A stretch of DNA of 64,000 nt from Stenomitos rutilans HA7619-LM2 (GTDB taxonomy: Bacteria > Cyanobacteriota > Cyanobacteriia > Leptolyngbyales > Leptolyngbyaceae): positions 23,627 to 87,626 of the forward strand of contig JAHHIE010000026.1 of assembly GCA_019358945.1 (NCBI GenBank), written 5' to 3'. A program made the translations under genes and the position numbers. Under the pieces are notes generated by a model. It saw only the letters and a program-made list of their open reading frames with translations. It was not told the origin of the DNA and made no database searches. Every line of letters begins with the position of its first letter. The stretch's first letter is position 1. Below, piece by piece: positions 8,433 to 17,682 of this stretch.

Positions 8433-11400
8433 TTACGCTTCGCGCGACTGTTGGGCATAGAGGCAGTAGTAGAGTTGGCGACGAGCCATTAATTCTTGAT
8501 GGGTTCCTTGTTCTGCAATGATGCCAGCCTGCATAAAGAGAATCCAATTGGCATGCGCGATCGTGTTCAATCTGTGGGTAATGAAAAAGCACGTTCGCCC
8601 TTGAAAGCGCTGCATGAGATTCTGACAAACTCGCCGCTCTGTTTCGTAATCTAATGCACTCGTTGCCTCATCAAAGATCAATAAGCGAGGGTTACGAATG
8701 ACCACTCTAGCGATCGCAATCCGCTGTCGCTGCCCGCCTGACAGGGCTGAACCACGCTCACCAATCTGGGTGGCATACCCATCCGGTAATTGCATGATGA
8801 AGTCGTGGGCTTCTGCGACTCGTGCCGCTTCGATGACTAATTCATCAGGCATTTCTTCAAATAAAGCAATGTTGTCGCGGATGGTGCCTTGAAATAGCAC
8901 GGCATCTTGAGAGACGATGCCCACCTGCGACCGTAGTGAGCTTAAATCGACTTTATTCACATCGTAACCATCAATCGTGATATTGCCCGTTTGAGGCATA
9001 TATAACCGTGGCAGGAGCTTCATCAGCGTACTTTTGCCAGAGCCACTTTGCCCCACAATGCCGATAAAGGTGCCCGGTGGCACTTCTAAATGAACATTCA
9101 TGAGCTGGAGTTGCCCTGGTTTGAACCCAAAGCTCACGTCGTGGAACTTGACATGGCCCTCAAGTGCAGGCATCCGCAGATAGCTTTTCTCTTTAGATAG
9201 TTCTCCTTCCATCGGTGCGTCGGCAATATCTGCCAACAGTTCCATCGAAAGCGAGGTTTCTTGAAACCGTTGCCAGAGACGAGACAGGCGCAGCAAGGGG
9301 CTGGTGACATAACCTGTGAGAATCCGGAAGGCAATTAAACCACCCAGGGATAATTCTCCTTTTAAGACCAGTGAGGCACCAACCCAAAGCACAATTAAAC
9401 TGCTTACCGTATTCAAAAATTGACTGTAGGAATAGAAAACGGTGTTAATGGTTGAGGTGGTAAAGCCGCTGGTCAGATACTGCACATAGCGATCGCGCCA
9501 AGTTGCTTCTACCAACGATTCCATATGCTGGGCTTTGACCGATGAAATGCCTCCCAGCACTTCCACAATGTACGATTGCACTTTGGCACCCTGTTCTGCC
9601 TTCACCCGAATTAATTTTTGCTGGATGGCTGACATCAGCAAGGTCGAAACAATCACGATCGGAATCGTTCCCAACACGCAAACCGTCAGTAGAGGGCTAT
9701 AGAGGAACATAACGCCGATATAAAAGACTGAAAAGGCCACATCCATCACCGTTGTGATTGCGGTATCAGTCATAAATTGGCGAATATTTTCTAGCTCCAA
9801 CAGGCGTGATGATAATTCACCGACAGGGCGTTTCTCAAAAAAGTTGAGCGGCAAATGCAGCAAATGCCGAATGAGTTCCACACCCAGATGCAAATCCATC
9901 CGATTGGTTGTACTGAGCAGCAAATAGGTGCGTAGAATGGTGAGAATGCCTTCCACAAACGCAAACGACACCATCAAAACACCAAACATCGTCATGGCAT
10001 CTGCATTGGCCTTAATGATGACGTTATCAATGACCTGCTGAATCAACAGTGGATTCGCTAAGCCCAACAGTTGAATGACGATCGACGCCAGTAAAACCTG
10101 TATGAGTGTGCCCCGTTGCTTGATCACCAGTGGGATGAACCAATCAAAACCAAAGCGTTTTGTGGGTGTGGTGGCAAACCGCTCTAGCACGATCGCGCGA
10201 CAGGTGGCGGTATCACGCTGGTTGGTAGAAGTCGCATCTAGCGTTAGCCGCGAGGCGAGTTCAGTTGGAGACAGGCGCAATAAACCAGTGCGGGGTGACC
10301 CGATGGTGGTGGTGGTTGGGGTCGCATCATACAGCACAGCAAGAATGTTGCTACATTCTACCAGAGCGGGCGTTGCCAATCGATTAATGCCCCCTGCTGT
10401 AGGCGTAAAGCGCACAATATGGGCATTTAAGCCGATCGCCTGTGCAATTCGCACATACAGATCAAACGGTTCAAATTTGTCGAGCGTTTGTTGCTTGAGC
10501 GATCGGCGTAGCGAATCTGGTCGGAAGGGCACCAGTAAGCGCTCACACACCATGCCAAAACACGCCACTACATCTTCAATCGGATCGGGTGAAGCTGCTT
10601 TCCAGACCGGATAGGTCTTAGCGTGTGCTGGTAGAACTTCGGGGCTGCTATAGTCTGTCTCTGTGCGAGCAGCCTCTGGAAGACTTAAATTTAAAGCTGC
10701 TACCATTGGTGCCGCTGCGTCTTCGGCAGCAGGCAAACTTGGCATCGTTCGGTTTAAAACAGCCGAGGCTAAGCAGGTGCGATCAATTCCCAGTAAACGG
10801 ACTGGAAACCGTGAGGAACGGGTCTGCTGCAATTGCTCGATGCTTTTAACTGGAGCACCAATGGGCAGATTGAGCCACTCACCGCCACTGACTAACCAAA
10901 CGCGGTCGGGCGATAGGTTAAGCGACAAGCCATCCATCTCCGGCATGTCAGGGTGCCAATGTCGAACCACGGCTAACTTCTCTCGATCGATGTGATGCAC
11001 CACCTCAGTGAGATTGATGCCAGCTCCACGATCGGGCATTTTAGCCAGGGCGCGCGATAACGTATCAAACAATTCAATTAAGCTTACGCGCCGCATGAGA
11101 ATGGGCATCAAATGAGCAACGGCCAGCGCTTCAAACTCATCGGCTGGTAATGCCAGGGTCAACACCTGGCGATCGGTCTCTGGCGATGCCATTGCCGCTC
11201 GAATAGAGCCGACTGCCACGCGCCTGAGCAAGCTATCCCATCCAATGACAGTGCCTTCACCAACCACTTCTAACGTGGGACTTTGGAAGGAGGTCGGCCC
11301 CAGAATGCGCACACGCTCTTGCACCACACAGTGCACTGCGGAAGGAAGTTCCCTCGATGGGTAAATTAATTCCCCTGCTTGAAACGAGCACAACTGAAGT

Positions 11401-11504
11401 TTGGAAGCAATCTGTTTCTGTACTTGAGCAGAAAGGTGATTGAACGGCCAGGCCGCAAAAAAATCTGTAAGGAACGATTGGACGGGTGCATCAACCTGCA
11501 TCAT
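8433..11504 (-). CDS. Type I secretion ABC exporter with cNMP-like and degenerate C39-like domains
   Basis: This 1023-residue half-transporter energises protein or peptide export. About 1-150 resembles a cyclic-nucleotide-binding (Crp-type) fold (FQAGELIYPS, VVGEGTVIGWDS). A spacer of about 150 residues follows. About 310-430 is a C39 peptidase-like domain (EDVVACFGMVCERL) in which the catalytic Cys position appears to be Asp and the His strand (NILAVLYD) lacks His, so it is probably a substrate-docking domain as in HlyB and not a protease. Next come six membrane helices (about 465-740). The nucleotide-binding domain has Walker A GQSGSGKST, signature LSGGQRQRIAIAR, Walker B LLIFDEATSALD and the switch His in FFITHRLN. 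It lies between a parvulin gene and hlyD. Confidence 0.92.
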   Translation of the reverse strand: MMQVDAPVQSFLTDFFAAWPFNHLSAQVQKQIASKLQLCSFQAGELIYPSRELPSAVHCVVQERVRILGPTSFQSPTLEVVGEGTVIGWDSLLRRVAVGSIRAAMASPETDRQVLTLALPADEFEALAVAHLMPILMRRVSLIELFDTLSRALAKMPDRGAGINLTEVVHHIDREKLAVVRHWHPDMPEMDGLSLNLSPDRVWLVSGGEWLNLPIGAPVKSIEQLQQTRSSRFPVRLLGIDRTCLASAVLNRTMPSLPAAEDAAAPMVAALNLSLPEAARTETDYSSPEVLPAHAKTYPVWKAASPDPIEDVVACFGMVCERLLVPFRPDSLRRSLKQQTLDKFEPFDLYVRIAQAIGLNAHIVRFTPTAGGINRLATPALVECSNILAVLYDATPTTTTIGSPRTGLLRLSPTELASRLTLDATSTNQRDTATCRAIVLERFATTPTKRFGFDWFIPLVIKQRGTLIQVLLASIVIQLLGLANPLLIQQVIDNVIIKANADAMTMFGVLMVSFAFVEGILTILRTYLLLSTTNRMDLHLGVELIRHLLHLPLNFFEKRPVGELSSRLLELENIRQFMTDTAITTVMDVAFSVFYIGVMFLYSPLLTVCVLGTIPIVIVSTLLMSAIQQKLIRVKAEQGAKVQSYIVEVLGGISSVKAQHMESLVEATWRDRYVQYLTSGFTTSTINTVFYSYSQFLNTVSSLIVLWVGASLVLKGELSLGGLIAFRILTGYVTSPLLRLSRLWQRFQETSLSMELLADIADAPMEGELSKEKSYLRMPALEGHVKFHDVSFGFKPGQLQLMNVHLEVPPGTFIGIVGQSGSGKSTLMKLLPRLYMPQTGNITIDGYDVNKVDLSSLRSQVGIVSQDAVLFQGTIRDNIALFEEMPDELVIEAARVAEAHDFIMQLPDGYATQIGERGSALSGGQRQRIAIARVVIRNPRLLIFDEATSALDYETERRVCQNLMQRFQGRTCFFITHRLNTIAHANWILFMQAGIIAEQGTHQELMARRQLYYCLYAQQSREA

Positions 11505-11536
11505 TGCTTATAAGCCCTCAAGCCTTGCTTTATGTC

Positions 11537-12331
11537 TTAATTTGCTGCGACTGGCAACCGTTCCATCGCACCTGGTTGCGGCGCATTGGTTAGCACGGCG
11601 ATCGTGCCTGGTATCGCAGTCATGGTTTGAATTTGGGCCTGTAGCCACTGGTTATAAAGGCGATTGGTCAAATCAGCGCGAGTAGCATCAGTGAGTCTTG
11701 CGGCTGTAAATTGCTCTAGCCGCGCAATCCAAAAACCATCCGCGATCGGGATGGGGCCATAAACAATGCCTACTTGTTCATTGCGAAACAGCGTTGCTAC
11801 TTCGACTGGTAGGGTTGACAATGGCACAGGGCCGATCCATCCGCCTGTCGATCGTTCATTTCCCAGTGAGTAGTGCTGCGCCAGTTGAGCAAAATCCGCG
11901 CCATCGTCTCGAAGCTGAAAATAGAGTTCTTGCGCCTGCGCCAAATTAGTTAATTGGATTAAGGAATATTCCACCTGATCCAGGTCAGATTTAATCCGCA
12001 GAAACTCCGATTCCACCTGACTGGCAAACCGCAATTGCTTAAATTTTTGCACTTGCAATTCTCGCAATATAACCGTGCTGAAATAGTCTAACGTTACGCC
12101 TTTGATCTGGCACCATTGATGGATAAACCCTTCAAAATCATCTGGCAACGGAGCTTCTGTTGCTCCAAACAGGGTATAAAACAACTCCTGCTTTGATAGA
12201 GGCACATCTTTGAGCGCCTCATCTAGCAAAATTTGACCCACCATTGGTTCCAGCAGTTTGTACCGAACTAACGCAGAAATGATTTGATCACCATCTAAGA
12301 GGTAATCGCCAATCTTCAAACAGTTGCCCAT
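11537..12331 (-). CDS. PpiC-type peptidyl-prolyl isomerase (parvulin)
   Basis: The 264-residue protein has an N-terminal helical part (about 1-110) and a parvulin domain at about 120-220 recognised by FAQLAQHYSLGNERSTGGWIG and GPIPIADGFWIARLEQ. There is no signal peptide, so it probably acts in the cytoplasm, folding or presenting a substrate before export. It is the first gene of the operon with the ABC exporter (33 bases downstream) and HlyD. Parvulin genes next to cNMP/C39-type exporters recur in cyanobacteria; a dedicated chaperone role is inference. Confidence 0.88.
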   Translation of the reverse strand: MGNCLKIGDYLLDGDQIISALVRYKLLEPMVGQILLDEALKDVPLSKQELFYTLFGATEAPLPDDFEGFIHQWCQIKGVTLDYFSTVILRELQVQKFKQLRFASQVESEFLRIKSDLDQVEYSLIQLTNLAQAQELYFQLRDDGADFAQLAQHYSLGNERSTGGWIGPVPLSTLPVEVATLFRNEQVGIVYGPIPIADGFWIARLEQFTAARLTDATRADLTNRLYNQWLQAQIQTMTAIPGTIAVLTNAPQPGAMERLPVAAN

Positions 12332-13504
12332 AGCAATGTTCCTAACCCACCATCCAGAGAAGTTTTGCGTTCAATCTATGCCTGTAGGCGCGGGCACTCC
12401 TCACATTTACCAGTGCGCAAATTGTGCAACTGGCTCAAACCACATTAATGAAAGGGCCTATCAACGACGATCGTCGTTGCCCCATTAAACACGCCTAAAA
12501 GCGACGTTGCTGAGCTTGAGAGATAAATGAAACTAAAGCAGACCTATAAGCCCTTTTGTGGATCCATCTTCCGTTTCCGCCGCACCCCAAATACTTCCAG
12601 TGGGTTGTGAAAACAGTCGCCAAGTTGCACCCAGCATCTTTCAGGCTAAATACAGATGATCGATAAAACGTCAGATGACCTGACGCGTACAGGTTCAATC
12701 ACAGAGACAAGGAATTTCTGTAGGGACACTAAATTGATGCACTTGACCCAGACAATAGCACACTCGCTCGCATGATCACTTAATTGGAACCAATTTACAA
12801 ACTGTTCTAGTTAAATGACTAGCGATCGCGCCAACCCATTACTGAGCTTCACCATACTTAACACCAAACCAGGACATGTGCAAGTTAGAACGCAATTAGA
12901 ACTGCAATATCAAATTAGTTCTAATTAGCCAATTTACTGCTTTTAAGTTAAAAAAATAACATTCATCCTCTACGTAAAAACTATGCTTTGCCCAATCCTC
13001 CTTATTTTAGTGCACTCTATGAAGGAACTTTAGCCCTAATCTCATTAAGCCAGCACTGCTAATATCTGGTATAAAAACGTTAGACATACTCTGAAAAGTT
13101 CTGAGAATTTTGGGTTGGCTAAATCCTTCAGCTTCTTTACCTTGGTACAGAGCAGTGTTGCCTTTACGTTAAAAGCGTTGATGTGGCTCTACCAGTAAAC
13201 CCTTTGCAGGCACCACTTGAAACGACCGCAGACCCTACCTGGTAAGCATTACCGCATTTTTCTCTTGACCCGCGATCGCTGCGGCCCCTGTTGCTAAAGC
13301 CATTTGTTGGATAGCTTGTATCGTATCCATCAGACATCGGCAACGCCTCTTAAACTTTTGATGATGAGCGCTGTTGTGCAAGCGGTATACAAGCCGCAGC
13401 GAACGACCGCGTCAGTCTGTCTGACGCAGATTCAGCTTTTGCCAGGTGTGCATCAATCTTTTAGGTTCAACACAAGCAAACCAACTACACACAAGGAACC
13501 GATC
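12332..13504. promoter_or_regulatory. Long divergent spacer between secretion operon and RTX gene
   Basis: This spacer of 1.17 kb must hold the promoters of the leftward parvulin-ABC-HlyD operon and the rightward RTX gene. About 12770-13040 is AT-rich and includes the dyad TTGGAACCAA near 12785. The plus-strand frame upstream of the RTX start is open from 13304 but has no ribosome binding site. I see no other gene. Confidence 0.45.
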
Positions 13505-14443
13505 ATGGCTAACAGTGCACAGAAAGGATTAGACACCCTTCTCACATTTTTGCAGTCTAATCCATCGTCTTTCCTAGGGCAGGATCAATTTCAAGGCCCC
13601 TTCAACACCCGTATCTCTGGCGATCTAACCGCTGGTGTTAATTTTATTGGGGATGCAGGTGATAATACTGTTCGGACTGGCGATAGCTCTAATGCAGCGC
13701 AAGCAGGCAACGATTTGCTCATTGGCAACGATGGGAGTGATTTTCTGGCTGCTGGTGCTGGCGATGATGCCTTGTTTGGTGGAAATGGCAACGATCGCCT
13801 GGAGGCTGATGGCGGTAATGATACCGTCTTTGGCGGCGCTGGGGATGATCAACTCTTTGCCAGTACAGGTGATGACTTTATTGCAGGTGGCATTGGTAAA
13901 GATACACTGGAAGGTGAAGAAGGCAACGACACCCTCATTGGCGGAGACGGTGTTGACCTGATGAAAGGTGGTCAGGGGATTGACCAGTTTGTTTACGAAG
14001 GCAATGTGTTTGCGAATGGAACACCTGCACCCGCCGGACAAACGGGAATTAATGCGCTCAATACCCCTGACGTTATTTTGGACTACACGATCGGCGAAGA
14101 CAAGTTTGCCTTTAACGCTCAAGATTTGGGGCTGAAAAATTTGACCTTCCAAAAAGGGCAATCGTCTCAAATTGCGGGTGATGGTAACCTCATTGTCCTC
14201 ACAGATCCTTTCCCAGCCGCAGGAGCCGCTGCTCGCGCGATCGCAAACAATGCCAACATCACCTCTGATGCCGGAGCGTTTGTTTACTTCAACTCAACGC
14301 TAGGGCTGACTCGGTTGGTGTATTCCAATGATCTCAGCGATGGCGGCGACATCAGCGTTCTTGCAAACTTAGACAACCAGCGCGGTGCCACTGGGTTAGC
14401 CAATATTGCGAACTTCTCGGCAAATGACTTCACGCTAGTGTAA
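13505..14443 (+). CDS. RTX calcium-binding protein, probable type I secretion substrate
   Basis: The 312-residue product starts at ATG 13505 with AAGGA seven bases upstream; the frame upstream of it is open but unlikely to be used. A 40-residue N-terminal part is followed by about ten RTX nonapeptides between residues 55 and 155 (GNDLLIGNDGSDFLAAG, GGAGDDQLF, GGDGVDLMKGG). A C-terminal region (VILDYTIGEDKFAF, GAFVYFNST, FSANDFTLV) is typical of secreted RTX proteins. Calcium binding to the repeats after export and an uncleaved C-terminal secretion signal are known family traits. Its position beside the divergent secretion operon makes it the best candidate substrate. Confidence 0.88.
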   Translation: MANSAQKGLDTLLTFLQSNPSSFLGQDQFQGPFNTRISGDLTAGVNFIGDAGDNTVRTGDSSNAAQAGNDLLIGNDGSDFLAAGAGDDALFGGNGNDRLEADGGNDTVFGGAGDDQLFASTGDDFIAGGIGKDTLEGEEGNDTLIGGDGVDLMKGGQGIDQFVYEGNVFANGTPAPAGQTGINALNTPDVILDYTIGEDKFAFNAQDLGLKNLTFQKGQSSQIAGDGNLIVLTDPFPAAGAAARAIANNANITSDAGAFVYFNSTLGLTRLVYSNDLSDGGDISVLANLDNQRGATGLANIANFSANDFTLV

Positions 14444-14521
14444 GTTTCGCCGCCGCAGACTGGCGTAATTCTACCTGAGTAGTGCAGCGTTTGCTTGCAC
14501 ATATTGAAGCATAACGTTGCA

Positions 14522-14545
14522 GGGGCAATCAGAAATGGTTGCCCC
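14522..14545 (+). terminator. Hairpin downstream of the RTX gene
   Basis: A perfect 7-bp stem (GGGGCAA / TTGCCCC) with a 10-base loop lies about 80 bases past the stop codon. The following sequence has T residues but no strong T run, so termination activity is likely but unproven. Confidence 0.5.
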
Positions 14546-15188
14546 GATTGCTATTGGTTTAAAGATTCAATCATTCTGTATGAGTCAGTAGAAACTCCTC
14601 ACGAAAAAGATGCTCTCTTAAAGCGGTTAGCCGTCAACGGTCAGCCCATTTAAGTAGATGCCTTCGATTAAACGGACGCACTTTCACAGCCGTCAGCGGT
14701 CAGCAGTCAGTTTTCAGTCCATCTAGCTTATGCTTTCTAGTAGAATCGCGGCTCAAATCGCTTCGACGAGTTAAATTCGCTGTAGGGAGTGTATGGTGGT
14801 GTGCCCACGTTGGTTGCATGCAGCTCTTATAACAATCCTAGTTGGCTCATGAAAATGTCTTGCGATCGGTGCTCAATGATCAGCGTCATCAAAACCTAGT
14901 AGCTGACCGCTGACCGCTCGATAGCTCTTGATACTGAGTCCCGTTTACAGTTAACTTAATGCATCATTATCATATAAGACAGTTAATACTCTGTCTCTTA
15001 AGAATGAAAAGATTTAAACGTAGTTCTATCCTGAAGGAGGAGTGAATGTCTGTAAATTAAACTAACAGGTGTGAGTTTGTGGCTCAGATGATAGCGCTGC
15101 TGCACAAGTATGCCGTAGCGTTCATTGCTTTCATCGATATTGAGTAGCCACGTCCTGGTTTGTTACTGTTTATTTGGAAAATTTGGTT
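14546..15188. other. Spacer with heptamer repeats and an isolated Shine-Dalgarno
   Basis: This spacer holds GTCAGCG-type heptamer runs (about 14686-14718 and 14900-14919). It also holds a very strong AAGGAGGAG (15035-15043) followed only by a four-codon frame. No larger gene is visible. Confidence 0.5.
14686..14718. repeat. GTCAGCG/GTCAGCA heptamer run
   Basis: Four to five degenerate heptamers (GTCAGCG, GTCAGCA, GTCAGTT) stand in tandem. They belong to the same family as the runs at 25.3, 27.1, 44.9 and 46.0 kb. Confidence 0.6.
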
Positions 15189-15962
15189 ATGAGCCGTCAG
15201 GTATTAGAGCGTGGAGCACTTGCTTGCTCTGCATTAGCACTGTACGGTTGGACGCAACCTTCTGTATCAGAACCCGTTATCCATCATGACTGCGAAACCA
15301 CTGCTAGGGTTTCCAGCACCGAAAGCCGTTGCTTGCAGCTTGCTCAAAAGCCAACGTCGAATACAACTCCTGAACGCTTTACAAGCAACCCGTGGAGCGA
15401 TCGCACCCGTGAACGCCTGCCCGATAAGATGGAAGCGGTCTATAGTGATCTGGTCGTGCAGGCCCAGGCACTGGTCGATCGCAACCAGTTAACGCAAGCG
15501 GTAGATCTGGTTGCTGGCATTCCTAAAAATAGTCAGCACTATGGCATGGCGCAGCAACTACAGGACGACTGGTCGCGAGAACTTTTGAGGCAGGCCGCTA
15601 GCGAATGTCGGCAGGGCCGTGTTGGCAAAGCACTCTTAATGCTCAACACGATTCCATCTCAGAGTCAGTTGCACGATCGCATTACGGAACTGAGACAACG
15701 CTGGGGCAACCAGGATAAACTGCTGCAACAGGCGATCGCCCTCAAGCAAAGGAGTGATTGGCAAGGTGTGATTGACACCGTCAAGGCATTAGAAGGTGCA
15801 CCTATGTATCAAAGTCTTTTGGTGCAGGGGATGCTGCAACAAGCGATGACGCAGCTCTATAAGCCTGATGCTGCAATGCTGCAAGTAGCGATGGAAGATC
15901 TGCCAACCGTCCAGCCTGCGGTCGCTCCACCAGAAACCATTTCTGTGTCACAAAACCAGTAA
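15189..15962 (+). CDS. Probable exported helical-repeat protein
   Basis: I do not recognise a named family. ATG 15189 is preferred to the TTG at 15174; a weak GGA lies ten bases before it. The N-terminus (LERGALACSALALYGWTQP) looks like a short signal sequence. Residues 85-225 are helical with repeated motifs of TPR-like or Sel1-like spacing (AQALVDRNQLTQAVDLVAGI, then LLRQAASECRQGRVGKALLMLN, then LLQQAIALKQRSDWQGVIDT). This pattern recurs in cyanobacterial proteins that contain signal peptides and tandem helical hairpins. The tail is Pro/Val-rich. It stands alone and is followed by a hairpin. Confidence 0.65.
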   Translation: MSRQVLERGALACSALALYGWTQPSVSEPVIHHDCETTARVSSTESRCLQLAQKPTSNTTPERFTSNPWSDRTRERLPDKMEAVYSDLVVQAQALVDRNQLTQAVDLVAGIPKNSQHYGMAQQLQDDWSRELLRQAASECRQGRVGKALLMLNTIPSQSQLHDRITELRQRWGNQDKLLQQAIALKQRSDWQGVIDTVKALEGAPMYQSLLVQGMLQQAMTQLYKPDAAMLQVAMEDLPTVQPAVAPPETISVSQNQ

Positions 15963-16030
15963 GCCGCATAGTGAGCGATTAGTGTCGCTGTGAGGGGTAT
16001 TGAGATAGAGATGGCTATCGTGCTTTTCTC

Positions 16031-16057
16031 AAAGGGACGTTGTTGCAATGTCCCTTT
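16031..16057 (+). terminator. Hairpin after the exported repeat protein gene
   Basis: An 8-bp stem AAAGGGAC / GTCCCTTT with an 11-base loop lies about 70 bases past the stop codon. It is a plausible terminator, although no T run follows beyond the stem. Confidence 0.45.
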
Positions 16058-16070
16058 AGAAGCAGCAGTG

Positions 16071-16201
16071 TTAGGGGTTTTCATCAATGACTCACACACA
16101 TCGCTTTCAGCAAGGGTTCCAGCCCTCAACCTTGTTTTTTAAAACGGGCGCGGTAAGGCTAATACTCAAGGCTTCTAAGCTTAATTGATGACGTGCCCTA
16201 G
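16071..16201 (+). mobile_element. MITE-like element, family A, copy 1
   Basis: This non-coding element of 131 bp has imperfect terminal inverted repeats: TTAGGGGTTTTCATCAA at the left, and TTGATGACGTGCCCTAG at the right, whose complement is CTAGGGCACGTCATCAA. Similar copies lie at 33455-33575 and 41307-41436, sharing internal blocks such as ACGGGCGCGGTAAGGCT. Its right end contains the stop codon of the minus-strand gene 16198-17682. Confidence 0.8.
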
Positions 16202-17682
16202 CGTTTGTCAGGCGCTGCTTTAGCAAACTCCACTCCAAACAGTTTTTTCAGCACCACGATCGGATCGGTTTGGGGAAGACTCATATCCACAAAGAGGCTA
16301 TGAGCAAGCTGTAGCTGTGCGGCACTGTATTGGCGCTGGTTCTGAGCTTGAGACACGGCTAGTCCTAAATCATGAAACCAGCGCACTAAGACAGGTAGCG
16401 AGTTTTCAAACGCAACAGACCCGCGATCGCTAGAAAATCTCAGAATACGACGTTTGAAGTGTGCATTCATCAAAGTGTGGGTTGTGCCATCCTGCACCAA
16501 TTCCCAACGCGATTGCGGCATTGCTTTCTCGCTCCAAGCAGCCCACAGGCGCATTCGCTTTAAAGTTGCGTCTGAGTCCTGGCGTTTCGACAGGTAGAAG
16601 GTAACCCATCGCGTTGTGGGCAGCTCAAGAACACGTCGGGGCGTTTGAGCCGTTACAGCGTCAAGCTGGCTCAATGTGGGTTGAACGTCACTCCAGACCT
16701 GAGCTGCGATCGCGCCTGGATTAAACTCATCTAAAAGCGCGGCTGCATGACCAGGCAGCGAAGGAAGGCTGAGATCAGTCAGTGACTGAGAAGAGTCAAT
16801 TAATCGGTTGGCTGGCAGGGGTTCCAGAAGGGGCGATGGCTCAATGAGCGATGGCTCAAGGGACGATTGTTCAAGGGACGATGGCTGTACTGCAATCTCT
16901 GGCAGCAGCAGCGGCGTTACGTCCCAACGATAACGATCGAGCCTTCCCCCTTCATGCATACAGCTTGGGAAGGGATACGTTTGTTTTGCGATCGGTTGAT
17001 ACGTTTTAGGGTCAAGATATTCTAGATGTAATTGAATCGCTGGCGTATCATGCTGCTGTTTGTCAAAGGTGTAGCTGGGTGGTGGTGGTTCCAGGCAAAG
17101 CAACCGTACCACTTGATGAACGGCTGGGTTCGTGCAGTCCTGCAACTGAAAAACATTATGAGGCGGCTTAAACACCATCCGCCCGTCAAGATCTAAAAAG
17201 TAATCGAGCGTACACCCTTGAGGAACATAAAAAAGAGTCCCAATATAGCGATCGAGCTTAGGTTTTCGCCGTCTTAAATAGACGTAATACTGAGTTGGCT
17301 CTTCTAGCCCCCGGTCTTGGTAGCTATAGTCTTTTTTGAGCAGGAGGCGCGTATTGTGCTGCTCAGCCGCGATGCCTCGACGGTGGCGATCGCCAATCTC
17401 CCGCAACCCAAATTCTAAAACCGTTTGGATCTGGTCAGCTTCAAGCTGAGTCAGCAAACGGCGGATCAATGCAATTTTTGCTTTTGTTTTTAGCTGGCTC
17501 ACATGGTCAAAAATGCCATCGGCATCTGCTAACTCGCCCGTTAGCGGATTGTTGGCTTCAGCAAGCACGCCTTGCCCGAACGGCATCGTTACCGCTTGTA
17601 CATCTTGTGCTTGTACATCTTGTGGAGGGGCTGATTGCACATATCCCTCATCAACTGCTGCAACAGGAACATCACGACTCAT
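16198..17682 (-). CDS. Unrecognised 494-aa protein
   Basis: I do not recognise a family. The predicted protein is soluble and appears to have two globular parts. About 60-245 contains ADQIQTVLEFGLREIGDRH and TQYYVYLRRRKPKLDRYIG; about 350-494 contains TRWVTFYLSKRQDSDATLK and ENSLPVLVRWFHDLGLAVS. A low-complexity Ser/Leu/Pro/Glu linker with tandem SSLEPS-like units joins them. The YYVYLRRRKPKLDRYIGTL block is reminiscent of short DNA-associated modules in plasmid or phage proteins, but I would not assign a function. The stop codon TAG lies inside the terminal repeat of the adjacent MITE-like element. Confidence 0.7.
   Translation of the reverse strand: MSRDVPVAAVDEGYVQSAPPQDVQAQDVQAVTMPFGQGVLAEANNPLTGELADADGIFDHVSQLKTKAKIALIRRLLTQLEADQIQTVLEFGLREIGDRHRRGIAAEQHNTRLLLKKDYSYQDRGLEEPTQYYVYLRRRKPKLDRYIGTLFYVPQGCTLDYFLDLDGRMVFKPPHNVFQLQDCTNPAVHQVVRLLCLEPPPPSYTFDKQQHDTPAIQLHLEYLDPKTYQPIAKQTYPFPSCMHEGGRLDRYRWDVTPLLLPEIAVQPSSLEQSSLEPSLIEPSPLLEPLPANRLIDSSQSLTDLSLPSLPGHAAALLDEFNPGAIAAQVWSDVQPTLSQLDAVTAQTPRRVLELPTTRWVTFYLSKRQDSDATLKRMRLWAAWSEKAMPQSRWELVQDGTTHTLMNAHFKRRILRFSSDRGSVAFENSLPVLVRWFHDLGLAVSQAQNQRQYSAAQLQLAHSLFVDMSLPQTDPIVVLKKLFGVEFAKAAPDKR

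Noticed and set aside
8404..8628. N-terminal 75 residues extending the HlyD frame
   Set aside because: It overlaps the end of the ABC transporter gene and lacks HlyD-like sequence. ATG 8403 has a ribosome site and gives the normal start.
13304..13504. 67-residue upstream extension of the RTX protein
   Set aside because: No ribosome site precedes it, whereas AAGGA precedes ATG 13505.
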